Of a stretch of 64,000 nucleotides of DNA, positions 27,216 through 35,684 are shown piece by piece. The notes below the pieces were generated by a model. That model was not told where the DNA came from. It did not search any database and was given only the letters and a program-made list of their open reading frames with translations. This stretch comes from Rhizobacter koreensis. Its GTDB lineage: Bacteria; Pseudomonadota; Gammaproteobacteria; Burkholderiales; Burkholderiaceae_C. The stretch lies in the NCBI RefSeq assembly GCF_013366375.1, contig NZ_JABWMJ010000008.1:62001-126000 (forward strand), written 5' to 3'. How positions within the stretch are numbered: the stretch's first letter is position 1; each line of letters starts with the position of its first letter. A program made the translations under genes and the position numbers.

Positions 27216-29555
27216 ATGATCGATCTGACCGAACGGCTCGACGCACCCACCGAGGTGCAACGCATGCTGCGCGACGCCGCCGCCGCCTTCTTCGCCGCCG
27301 ACGGCCCGGGCCGTCGCGTGCGCGAATGGCGCGGCACGCTGCCCGGGCACGACCGCGAGCGCTGGCGGCGCATGGCTGGCCTGGGCTGGCTCGGCCTGTG
27401 CCTGCCCGAGGCGCTGGGCGGCAGCGGGCTCGGCGCCGGCGAGGCGGCGGTGCTGCTGGAGCGCTGCGGCCGCGCGCTCGCGCCCGAGCCGCTGGTGGCC
27501 GGTGCGCTGCTGCCGGCCTGGGCGCTGCTGCACGGCGACTCGCAGGCGCTGCGCGAGCGCTGGCTGCCGGCACTGGCGCGCGGCGAGGTGCAACTCGCGC
27601 TGGCGGCCGGAGCGCAGGGCGATGAACTGGATGAAGACGATGGCGACGCTGCCGGAGGCCGCCGCAGCGTCGAAGCCCCGCGAGCCGCTTCGCGCGGCGC
27701 GGGCTTCGTGCTCGACGGGCGCTGCCGCTTCGTGGCCGGCGGCGCAGGGGCCGACGCTTTCGTGGTGGCGGCGGAGGGCGCGCAGGGTGTGCTGCTGCTG
27801 CTGGTGGAGGCCAGCCAGCGCGGCCTGCAGACCAGCACGCAAACGCGCGTGGACGGCGGCTTCTGGACCGAACTGCGGTTCGAGGGCGCCGAAGTCTCCG
27901 GCGCGCAGCTGGTCGCCGGGCCGGCGCACGCGCAGGGCGTGCTGCAGCGCGCGCTCGACCTGGCGCGCATCGCCGAAGCCGCCGAGCTGCTGGGCGTGAT
28001 GAGCCAGGCGCTCGAAACCAGCGTCGCCTACATCGCGATGCGGGAGCAGTTCGGTCGCGCCATCGGCAGCTTCCAGGCGCTGCAGCACCGCGCCGCAGAC
28101 CTGCTGATCCAGGTCGAGCTCACGCGCTCGGTGGTGCTGCAGGCGGCCGCGGCGGCCGACACGCATGGCAGCGATGCGCGGCGGCTGGCCATCGCCGCCA
28201 GCCAGGCCAAGGCACGGGCCTCGGCGGCGGCGCTGGAGGTCACCAAGGGCTGCATCCAGCTGCACGGCGGCATCGGCTACACCGACGAATGCGACATCGG
28301 CCTGTACCTGAAGAAGGCGATGGTCGGCGCGGCCTGGCTGGGCAACGCGGCGCTGCACCGGCGCCGCTACAACGAATTGGCCGGCGACGGCGACGAAGCC
28401 TCGGCGCCCGAGCTGATCGCCGGCGGCGAGCAGCCGATCCGCCGCGACGAGCTGCGCCGCTGGCTGGCCGAGAACTTCCCGCCCGCGTGGCGCTTCCCGG
28501 CCAGCCGCATGAGCCTGAAGGAAACGCGCGCCTGGCACGACAAGCTCCACGAGAAGGGCTGGGTGGCGCCGAACTGGCCCAAGGCCTACGGCGGCATGGG
28601 ACTATCTGGCTACGAGCAGGTGGCGCTGCAGTCGGAGTTCGACCGCCACGGCATCGTTATCGCGCCGAACATGGCGGTGATCATGCTCGGGCCGCTGATC
28701 ATCCGCTACGGCACCGAGCAGCAGAAGCGCGAGGTGCTGCCGCGCATCCTGTCGGGCGAGGTGCGCTGGTGCCAGGGTTACTCCGAGCCCTCGGCGGGCT
28801 CCGACCTGGCCAGCCTGCGCACGACGGCCTTGCTCGACGGCGACGAGTTCGTCGTCAACGGGCAGAAGATCTGGACCTCGTTCGCGCACGAGGCCGACTG
28901 GATCTTCATGCTCGTGCGCACCGACCCCAAGGCCAAGAAGCAGGAAGGCATCAGCTTCCTGCTGGCGGACATGCGCACGCCCGGCATCACCGTCAAGCGC
29001 ATCCGCAACCTGGGCGGCAACGCCGAGTTCTGCGAGACCTTCTTCGACAACGTGCGCGTGCCGAAGGCCAACCTCGTCGGCGGGCTGAACCAGGGCTGGA
29101 CGATGGCCAAGTCGCTGCTGGGCAGCGAGCGCATCATGATCGGCAACCCGCGCGGCGCGCGCGCGCCATTCGCGCGCCTGGCGGAGCTGGCGCGCGCCAC
29201 CGGCCTTGACCGCGACGGTGCCTGGCGCGCGCGGCACGAGCAGCTGCGGCTGGACATCGATGACCTTGAGGCGATGTTCGTGCGCTGCGTCGAGGTGCTG
29301 CGCCGCGGGCATGAACTCGGTGCCGAGGTGTCGATGCTGAAGATCTGGATCACCGAGGCGCAGCAGCGGGTGGCCGACCTGATGCTCGAGACCGCGGGTG
29401 CCGCCGGCGTGAGCGACGCATCGATGGCGCTGCCGGGCGGCGCGCTGCACCCGGCGCACGTGTTCTTCTCGGCCCGCCCGGCCAGCATCTACGGCGGCAG
29501 CAACGAGATCCAGCGCAACATCCTGGCCAAGGCGGTGCTCGAGCTGCCGGGCTGA
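27216..29555 (+). CDS. Fused double acyl-CoA dehydrogenase (FadE34-like)
   Basis: Two ACAD units in one chain of 779 residues, about twice the usual length. The N-terminal unit (about 1-385) has EQFGRAIGSFQ and QLHGGIGYTDECD but poor substrate motifs and an Ala/Glu-rich linker inside its beta-domain. The C-terminal unit (about 405-779) has YSEPSAGSDLA, NGQKIWTSFA and IYGGSNEIQRN, with Glu638 in GSERIMIG at the isovaleryl-type base position. The arrangement equals an alpha-beta heteromer joined in one gene, as in mycobacterial FadE34, which acts on steroid side chains. Start ATG 27216 follows a GAG-rich region. Confidence 0.9.
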   Translation: MIDLTERLDAPTEVQRMLRDAAAAFFAADGPGRRVREWRGTLPGHDRERWRRMAGLGWLGLCLPEALGGSGLGAGEAAVLLERCGRALAPEPLVAGALLPAWALLHGDSQALRERWLPALARGEVQLALAAGAQGDELDEDDGDAAGGRRSVEAPRAASRGAGFVLDGRCRFVAGGAGADAFVVAAEGAQGVLLLLVEASQRGLQTSTQTRVDGGFWTELRFEGAEVSGAQLVAGPAHAQGVLQRALDLARIAEAAELLGVMSQALETSVAYIAMREQFGRAIGSFQALQHRAADLLIQVELTRSVVLQAAAAADTHGSDARRLAIAASQAKARASAAALEVTKGCIQLHGGIGYTDECDIGLYLKKAMVGAAWLGNAALHRRRYNELAGDGDEASAPELIAGGEQPIRRDELRRWLAENFPPAWRFPASRMSLKETRAWHDKLHEKGWVAPNWPKAYGGMGLSGYEQVALQSEFDRHGIVIAPNMAVIMLGPLIIRYGTEQQKREVLPRILSGEVRWCQGYSEPSAGSDLASLRTTALLDGDEFVVNGQKIWTSFAHEADWIFMLVRTDPKAKKQEGISFLLADMRTPGITVKRIRNLGGNAEFCETFFDNVRVPKANLVGGLNQGWTMAKSLLGSERIMIGNPRGARAPFARLAELARATGLDRDGAWRARHEQLRLDIDDLEAMFVRCVEVLRRGHELGAEVSMLKIWITEAQQRVADLMLETAGAAGVSDASMALPGGALHPAHVFFSARPASIYGGSNEIQRNILAKAVLELPG

Positions 29556-29598
29556 CACGGCGCGCACCGTACCCCTGCAACACCTTAGAAAGACGCCC

Positions 29599-30039
29599 AT
29601 GACCCACCCTCCTGCGACCGGCACCTGGACCGAGGGCCCGGGCCCCGACGTCATCTTCGCCCAGCACCTGGCGGCAGGCGAGTTCCGCATCCAGCGCTGT
29701 GCCGCCTGCGCGCGCCACGTCTTCTACCCGCGGCTGGCGTGCAGCCATTGCGGCAGCGTCGAGCTCGCGTGGCAGGCGCCGAGCGGGCGCGGCACCGTGT
29801 ATGCGGTCAGCGTCGTCAACCGCAGCGCCGACAAGGGTGGCCCGTACAACGTGGTGCTGATCGACCTGGCCGAGGGCCCGCGCATGATGGGGCGCGTGGA
29901 CGGCATCGCGAACGACGCGGTGCGCATCGGCATGGCGGTACGGGCGCGTGTCGGGCAGGGCGCCGGCGGCGAGCCCTGCGTCGTCTTCGACCCGCTTGAC
30001 CCCGACGCCGCCACCGGCAGGGAAGGGGGTACACGATGA
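29599..30039 (+). CDS. DUF35 protein (zinc ribbon + OB fold)
   Basis: Small protein, 146 residues. The zinc ribbon is C-x2-C (RCAACARH) and C-x2-C (ACSHCGS) near residues 34-53, followed by an OB-fold. DUF35 proteins partner SCP2-type thiolases or MaoC proteins; in steroid degradation a DUF35 domain activates the Ltp2 aldolase. It overlaps the thiolase-like gene by 4 bases (ATGA), so a physical complex with that protein is very likely. Confidence 0.9.
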   Translation: MTHPPATGTWTEGPGPDVIFAQHLAAGEFRIQRCAACARHVFYPRLACSHCGSVELAWQAPSGRGTVYAVSVVNRSADKGGPYNVVLIDLAEGPRMMGRVDGIANDAVRIGMAVRARVGQGAGGEPCVVFDPLDPDAATGREGGTR

Positions 30040-31196
30040 GCGGCAGCTGCCTCCGCGGCAGCGCCGCGATCGTCGGCGCGGCGCTGGCCGGCCTGGGCGA
30101 GGCGCCCGGCCGCAGCTCGGAAGACATCGCCATCGAGGCCAGCGTCAGGGCGCTCGCCGAGGCCGGCCTGACGACGCGGCACGTCGATGCGGTGTTCGGC
30201 TCGCTACCGGGCAACGCCAACCCGCTGTCGGCGTTGCTGATCGCCGAGATGCTGGGCATCCAGCCGAAGTTCACCGACAACAACCGCACCGGCGGCTCCA
30301 CCTTCCTGTCGTACACGCTGATGGCGGCGATGGCGCTGAAGGAAGGCCTGTGCGAGACGGCGCTGATCTTCTACGGCAGCAACCAGCGCACCGCCAGCGG
30401 CAAGCTGGTGTCGTCGGTCAAGCCCTTCGCCTACGAGGCGCCGTACGCGCCGATCTTCCCGGCCACCTCGTACGCGCTGGCGGCCTCGCGCCACATGCAC
30501 GCGTACGGCACCACGCGCGAGCAGCTCGCCGCGGTGGCGGTGGCGGCGCGCGCCTGGGCCAACCTCAACCCGCAGGCCTTCATGCGTGGCCCGCTCAGTG
30601 TGGCCGACGTACTGGCCTCGCGCATGGTGTCCAGCCCGCTGACGGTGCGCGACTGCTGCCTCGTCACCGACGGCGGCGCGGCGATCGTCATGACACGTGC
30701 CGACCGCGCGCGCCACCTGCCGAAGAAGCCGGTGTACCTGCTCGGCGCGGCGGCGGCCACCACGCACATGAACATCGTCGCCATGGCCGACCTCACGCGC
30801 ACCGCGGCGGTCGACTCAGGGCAGCGCGCGATGGCGATGGCCGGCGTGGCGCCGCGCGACATCGACGTGGTGGAGCTCTACGACGCCTTCACCATCAACA
30901 CGATCCTGTTCCTCGAAGACCTCGGCTTCTGCGCCAAGGGCGAGGGCGGGGCATTTGTCGCCAGCGGCGCCATCGCCCCCGGGGGCGCGCTGCCGGTGAA
31001 CACCAACGGCGGCGGGCTGTCGTGTGTGCATCCGGGCATGTACGGCATGTTCACGCTGGTCGAAGCCGTGCAGCAGCTGCGCGGCGAAGCCGGCGAGCGG
31101 CAGGTGGCGGGTGCCGAGCTGGCGCTGTGCCACGGCAACGGCGGCGTGCTGTCTAGCCAGATCACCAACGTGCTCGGCACCGAGGCCACGCTGTGA
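30036..31196 (+). CDS. Thiolase-like (SCP2/Ltp2-type) protein without nucleophilic Cys
   Basis: Thiolase-superfamily protein of 386 residues. Where SCP2 thiolases have an N-C-S-T-G-S motif it reads NNRTGGS (84-88), so the acylated Cys is replaced by Arg. It keeps ELYDAFT, NTNGGG, VHPGMYG and CHGNGG. This is what is seen in Ltp2-type retro-aldolases, which cleave a 3-hydroxy or tertiary-alcohol acyl-CoA with the help of DUF35. It would release propionyl- or acetyl-CoA from a branched side chain. The following gene starts within its stop (GTGA). Confidence 0.87.
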   Translation: MSGSCLRGSAAIVGAALAGLGEAPGRSSEDIAIEASVRALAEAGLTTRHVDAVFGSLPGNANPLSALLIAEMLGIQPKFTDNNRTGGSTFLSYTLMAAMALKEGLCETALIFYGSNQRTASGKLVSSVKPFAYEAPYAPIFPATSYALAASRHMHAYGTTREQLAAVAVAARAWANLNPQAFMRGPLSVADVLASRMVSSPLTVRDCCLVTDGGAAIVMTRADRARHLPKKPVYLLGAAAATTHMNIVAMADLTRTAAVDSGQRAMAMAGVAPRDIDVVELYDAFTINTILFLEDLGFCAKGEGGAFVASGAIAPGGALPVNTNGGGLSCVHPGMYGMFTLVEAVQQLRGEAGERQVAGAELALCHGNGGVLSSQITNVLGTEATL

Positions 31197-32080
31197 GTTC
31201 GGCGGTGCACGACTTCCGGCCCGAGGCGTTCTACCCCGGCCTGCAGATCGAGCATGTCACGGCGGCCGGCGTGAAGGCGTTGCGGGTGGGCAGCGGGCCG
31301 ACGCTGTTGCTGCTGCACGGCGGCACGGGCTCGTGGACGCATTGGGTGCGCAACATCGAGCCGCTGTCGCGCCGCTTCAGCCTGGTCATCCCCGACCTGC
31401 CGGGCATGGGCGAATCGATCGACGTGCCGCGCGACACCGATCTCGACGGCTACGGCGCCTTCATCCTGGCGGCCATCGATGCCGGCCTGGTGCCGCCCGG
31501 CCTGCGCTTCGCCGTCGCCGGCTTCTCGTGGGGCGGGGTGGTGACTGCCTGGCTGGCGGCGCGCCTGCCTGAGCGGGTGTTCGCGGCCTGCCTGCTGGCC
31601 CCGGGCGGCTTTCCGCCGGAGGGTTGGCATCGGCCGCCGCTGAAGCCCGTGCCGCCAGGGGCGAGCGACGCCGAGACCGACGCCATCCACCGCGCCAACC
31701 TCAAGATGATGATGATCGCCGACCCGCGGCGCATCGACGACCTGGCCGTGGCCATGCAGCGGCGCAACCACGGCATGACGCGATTCAAGTCGCGCTTCCT
31801 GGGCTACCGCGACACGCTGGGCCCGAGCCTGCGAATGCTCACATGCCCGGTGCTGGCGGTGCTGCCCGCGCTCGACCCGCTGCCGCGCCCGGATGTCGCG
31901 GCGCGCGCCGAGTACCTGCGCCGCTGCGCGCCGCACATCGTGTGTCGGGTCGTCCCCGATGCGAGCCACTGGGTGGCGTTCGAGGCGCCCGACGAACTCA
32001 ACCGCCTGGTCGCCGGGTTCGTGCACCGCAACGCACCCGGCGCCGAACATCAACGACTTTCAGTCCCGCCGGGAGCGTGA
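31193..32080 (+). CDS. Alpha/beta hydrolase
   Basis: Alpha/beta-hydrolase fold protein, 295 residues, with a GTG start at 31193 overlapping the upstream stop. The oxyanion HGGTG follows LLLL near residue 40, the nucleophile is Ser112 in GFSWGG, and the likely acid and His are in LPALDPLPRP and DASHWVAFE. It is translationally coupled to the thiolase-like gene, so it could hydrolyse an ester, lactone or C-C bond in the same pathway. The substrate is not known. Confidence 0.85.
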   Translation: MSSAVHDFRPEAFYPGLQIEHVTAAGVKALRVGSGPTLLLLHGGTGSWTHWVRNIEPLSRRFSLVIPDLPGMGESIDVPRDTDLDGYGAFILAAIDAGLVPPGLRFAVAGFSWGGVVTAWLAARLPERVFAACLLAPGGFPPEGWHRPPLKPVPPGASDAETDAIHRANLKMMMIADPRRIDDLAVAMQRRNHGMTRFKSRFLGYRDTLGPSLRMLTCPVLAVLPALDPLPRPDVAARAEYLRRCAPHIVCRVVPDASHWVAFEAPDELNRLVAGFVHRNAPGAEHQRLSVPPGA

Positions 32081-32082
32081 CC

Positions 32083-34104
32083 ATGACCATCCAGGAAGGT
32101 GAGCTGCTCTGGACCCCGCGCGAGGCATTCGCAAAGTCGTCGCAGCTCGCGTCGTTCATGGACTGGCTGCGCGTGCACCGCCAGCTGGACTTCACCGACT
32201 ACGCTGCGCTGTGGCAGTGGTCGGTGGACTGCCTGGAGGACTTCTGGGCCGCGGTGTGGGAGTACTTCGAGATCGAGTCCTCCACGCCGCACGAGTGCGT
32301 TCTGAAGGAGCGCACGATGCCCGGCGCGGAGTGGTTTCCCGGTGCGCGGGTGAACTTCGCGAAGCACATGCTGCGCAAGGGCCGGCGCGGGTGGCCGGCC
32401 ATCCATCATCGCAGCGAGATCCGGCCATCGGCCACGCTGAACTGGGAGGACTTGCGCGACCAGGTGGCCACGCTCGCCGAGGCGATGCGCCGCATGGGCA
32501 TCCGCCCCGGTGATCGCATTGTCTCGACGCTGCCGAACACGCCAGAAGCCGTGATCGCCCTGCTGGCCACCACGGCCATCGGTGCCGTCTGGTCGGCCTG
32601 CTCGCCCGACTTCGGCGCGCGCAGCATCCTCGACCGCTTCCAGCAGATCGAACCGCGGTTGCTGTTCGCAGTGGACGGTTATCGCTTCGGCGGCAAGGAC
32701 TTCGACCGCCGCACCGATCTCGCCCGGCTCGTCGAAGGCCTGCCCACGCTCGAGCACCTGGTGTTCCTGCCCGACCTCGACCCGGCCGCGCCGCGGCCGA
32801 CGCTGCGTCCTGAGCCGGCTGTGCGCCTGTGGTCGGAGGTCATGGCCGAGCAGCCGTTGCGCTACGAGGACTTCCGCTACGAGGACGTGGAGTTCTCGCA
32901 CCCGCTGTGGATCCTGTACTCCTCGGGCACCACCGGGCTGCCCAAGGCCATCACGCACAGCCACGGCGGCATGACGCTCGAGACGCACAAGGTCATCGCC
33001 TTCCACGCCAACCAGACGCCGGACTCGTGCCTGTTCTTCTACACGACCACCGGCTGGATGATGTTCAACTTCATGGTCATGGGGTTGTGCCAGGGTGGCC
33101 GCATCGTGCTGTACGACGGCAACCCGCTGGCGCCCCATGTCGAGCGGCTGTGGCAGTTGGCAGCCGAGCACCGCGTGACGATGTTCGGCGCCAGCCCGAC
33201 CTTCGTGCAGATGATGATCAAAGCCGGCGTGCGGCCGGCGAAGAAATACGACCTGTCGGCGCTGGAGGGTGTGCTGCTGGGTGGCTCGCCGGCCACGCCC
33301 GAGACCTTCGCGTGGTTCTACCGCGAGGTCAAGCGCGACCTGTGGGTCACCTCGCAAAGCGGCGGTACCGACGTCTGCTCGGCCTTCGTCGGCGCCTCGC
33401 CCACGCTGCCGGTGTACGCCGGCGAGATCCAGACGCGGCTGCTGGGCGTGGATGCACACGCGCTGAGCGATGAGGGAGAACCGCTCACCGACGGCGTGGG
33501 CGAGCTCGTGATCCGCAAGCCCATGCCCTCGATGCCGCTGTACTTCTGGGGTGACGCCGACAACCGGCGCTACCGCGACAGCTACTTCGACGTCTACCCC
33601 GGCCAGTGGCGGCACGGCGACTTCTTCAAGGTCAACCAGCGCGGCGGCTGCTACATCTACGGCCGCTCCGACTCCACGCTCAACCGCGCCGGCGTGCGCA
33701 TCGGCACGGCCGAGATCTACCGCATCGTCGAGAACGTCGAGGGCGTGCAGGACAGCCTGGTGCTCAACCTCGACCTGCCCGGCGGCAGCTTCTTCATGCC
33801 GATGTTCGTGGTGCCCAAGCCGGGCTTCATGCTCGACGAGGCGATGCAGTCGCGCATCACCCAGGCGCTGCGCATGCAGGGCTCGCCGCGCCACGTGCCC
33901 GACCGCTACGTCGCCATCGCCGCCGTGCCCTACACGCTCACCGGCAAGAAGCTCGAAGTGCCGGTGCGCAAGATCCTGCTGGGCGCTGCGCCCGACAAGG
34001 TGGCCAGCCGCGACGCGATGATGAACCCGGCGTCGCTGCAGTTCTTCGTGGACTTCGCAGGCGAGGTCAGGCGCATGGTCGAGGCCGGCGAACAGCAGCG
34101 GTGA
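32083..34104 (+). CDS. Acetoacetyl-CoA-synthetase-like AMP-forming ligase
   Basis: AMP-forming acid-CoA ligase of 673 residues. The extended N-terminus with LWTPREAF and LWQWSV and the P-loop SGTTGLPK at 281-288 are typical of acetoacetyl-CoA synthetases. GWMMFNFM and GRSDSTLNRAGVRIGT complete the active site; the adenylation lysine is in LTGKKLEVP. It could make acetoacetyl-CoA from ketone bodies or act on another 3-keto or branched acid. A paralogue lies at 47898. Last gene of the plus-strand operon. Confidence 0.9.
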   Translation: MTIQEGELLWTPREAFAKSSQLASFMDWLRVHRQLDFTDYAALWQWSVDCLEDFWAAVWEYFEIESSTPHECVLKERTMPGAEWFPGARVNFAKHMLRKGRRGWPAIHHRSEIRPSATLNWEDLRDQVATLAEAMRRMGIRPGDRIVSTLPNTPEAVIALLATTAIGAVWSACSPDFGARSILDRFQQIEPRLLFAVDGYRFGGKDFDRRTDLARLVEGLPTLEHLVFLPDLDPAAPRPTLRPEPAVRLWSEVMAEQPLRYEDFRYEDVEFSHPLWILYSSGTTGLPKAITHSHGGMTLETHKVIAFHANQTPDSCLFFYTTTGWMMFNFMVMGLCQGGRIVLYDGNPLAPHVERLWQLAAEHRVTMFGASPTFVQMMIKAGVRPAKKYDLSALEGVLLGGSPATPETFAWFYREVKRDLWVTSQSGGTDVCSAFVGASPTLPVYAGEIQTRLLGVDAHALSDEGEPLTDGVGELVIRKPMPSMPLYFWGDADNRRYRDSYFDVYPGQWRHGDFFKVNQRGGCYIYGRSDSTLNRAGVRIGTAEIYRIVENVEGVQDSLVLNLDLPGGSFFMPMFVVPKPGFMLDEAMQSRITQALRMQGSPRHVPDRYVAIAAVPYTLTGKKLEVPVRKILLGAAPDKVASRDAMMNPASLQFFVDFAGEVRRMVEAGEQQR

Positions 34105-34111
34105 ACGGCGG

Positions 34112-34139
34112 GCAGGCTCCGACCCAGCCTGGAGCCTGC
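34112..34139. terminator. Bidirectional hairpin between convergent genes
   Basis: GCAGGCTCC (34112-34120) pairs perfectly over 9 bases with GGAGCCTGC (34131-34139), 10-base loop, in the 49-base gap between the ligase and the carboxyltransferase genes. No T-run on either side. Confidence 0.5.
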
Positions 34140-34153
34140 AGCCCGCTGGCTGC

Positions 34154-35653
34154 TCACATGCGAAACACGCCCCAGCCGCCCGGCCGCGCCGGTGTGCGGC
34201 CTGCTGCATCGAGCAGCAGCGCCAGCACGCCGCGCGTGTGCTCAGGCTCGACGATGGCGTCGCACCATAGCTGGCGCGCCCAGTTCAGCGCGCCGGCTTC
34301 GTCGTCGGGCGCATCGGGCGACGCGGCGGCGCGCGCGTTGGGCCACATCAGCAGCGCGTTGGGCCTGAAAGCGCGGCCGCACAGCGCGTGGTAGGCGGCG
34401 CCATGGGCCTGTCCGACGATGACGGTGATCTTGGGCACATCGGCATTGGCCGCCGCGTTGAGCAGCTTCGCGCCGTGGCGGCCGATGCTGCCCTGCGACG
34501 CCTCGCCGCTGTCGGCAAAGCCGGGGGAATCGACCAGGAATACGAGCGGGATGTCGCGCTGTACCGACAGCTCGATGAAGTGGGCGCCCTTGGCCGCTGC
34601 CTGCGCGGTGAGCGCGCCGGCGCCGGCGACGATGCCGACCTCGAAGCCCTCGATGCGGGCGAAGGCGCACCGCAGGGACTCGCCGTGCAGCGGCTTGAAC
34701 TCCTGGAAGCGGCTGCCGTCGACCAGGCGCACGATCAGCTCGCCGGCATCGGCCGCGGGTTCGCCGTTCAGACGCACCAGGCCCCGCAGTTCGGCGGCGG
34801 GGTGCAGCGGCTCTTCGGCCGCAGCGCGCGCCCAGCGCAGCAGCGCCGGCTCGCCGAGGTGGCGCACGAGGCGCCGCGCGATGGCGAGCGCATCGGCGTC
34901 GTCGTCGGCCAGGTGGTCGGCCACGCCGCTCAGGCTGCAGTGCATTAGCGCGCCGCCCAGTGCCTCGGAATCGGCCACCTCGCCGGTGGCGGCATACACG
35001 AGCTGCGGGCTGCCGAGAAACATCGCGCCCTGGTTGCGCACGATGACGAGTTCGTCGCACAGCGCGGGAATGTAGGCGCCGCCGGCCGTCGAGGGGCCGA
35101 AGACGAGGGCGATCTGCGCGATGCCTTCGGCCGACATCTTCACTTGATTGTACATCACCGATCCGCCCTGGCCGTCGTCGGGGAAGATGTTGGCCAGGTC
35201 GGGCAGGAAGGCGCCGCCCGACTGGACCATCGTGATGCACGGCAGCCGGTGCTGCCAGGCGAACATCTGCGCCCGCACATGGCGCTTGGTGGTCATGCCG
35301 AACATCGTGCCGCCCTTCACCGTGGGGTCGTTGACGATCAGCATGCAGTCGCGCCCGGCCACGCGGCCCACACCGGTGATCAGCGTGGCGCCCGGTGGCA
35401 CGCCGTCGTACAGGTCGGCGGCGGCGAGTTGGCCGATCTCGAAGAAGGGCGCGCCCGCATCGAGCAGCGCCGCGATGCGTTCGCGCGGCAGCAGCTGGCC
35501 GCGGCTCTGGTGCAGCTTGCGCGCGCGCTCGTTGCCGCCGGCCGAGGCTTCGTCGCGCCGCGCCTGCAGCGCCGAGGCCAGCGCGTCGAAGCGGGCGCGG
35601 CGGGTTTCGAAAGCGGCGCCGGTAGTTGCCGCCGCGCTGCTGATTGCCTGCAT
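34154..35653 (-). CDS. Carboxyltransferase paralogue A: acyl-CoA side intact, biotin side altered
   Basis: Carboxyltransferase-family protein, 499 residues. I start it at the ATG at 35653, giving the same length as its paralogue; a longer frame upstream is proline/serine-rich. Acyl-CoA-side motifs are complete: TVKGG, SGGAFLP, TAGGAY (189-194), LGSP, LGGA. The C-terminal biotin-side motif GGSYGAG is changed to GQAHGAAY (414-421), and about 45 residues that normally follow the WPNAR segment are missing (ASPDAPDDEAG leads straight to LWCDAIVEP). It is a tandem duplicate of the next gene upstream. It may work only with a subunit that supplies a normal biotin side. Confidence 0.92.
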   Translation of the reverse strand: MQAISSAAATTGAAFETRRARFDALASALQARRDEASAGGNERARKLHQSRGQLLPRERIAALLDAGAPFFEIGQLAAADLYDGVPPGATLITGVGRVAGRDCMLIVNDPTVKGGTMFGMTTKRHVRAQMFAWQHRLPCITMVQSGGAFLPDLANIFPDDGQGGSVMYNQVKMSAEGIAQIALVFGPSTAGGAYIPALCDELVIVRNQGAMFLGSPQLVYAATGEVADSEALGGALMHCSLSGVADHLADDDADALAIARRLVRHLGEPALLRWARAAAEEPLHPAAELRGLVRLNGEPAADAGELIVRLVDGSRFQEFKPLHGESLRCAFARIEGFEVGIVAGAGALTAQAAAKGAHFIELSVQRDIPLVFLVDSPGFADSGEASQGSIGRHGAKLLNAAANADVPKITVIVGQAHGAAYHALCGRAFRPNALLMWPNARAAASPDAPDDEAGALNWARQLWCDAIVEPEHTRGVLALLLDAAGRTPARPGGWGVFRM

Positions 35654-35684
35654 GTCTTTCGCCGGTGCCACGCCGCGGCCGGGG

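Noticed and set aside
19674..34104. Assignment as a steroid-degradation cluster
   Set aside because: The ACAD, DUF35 and thiolase types fit, but no ring-degrading genes (KshAB, KstD, HsaACD types) are present.
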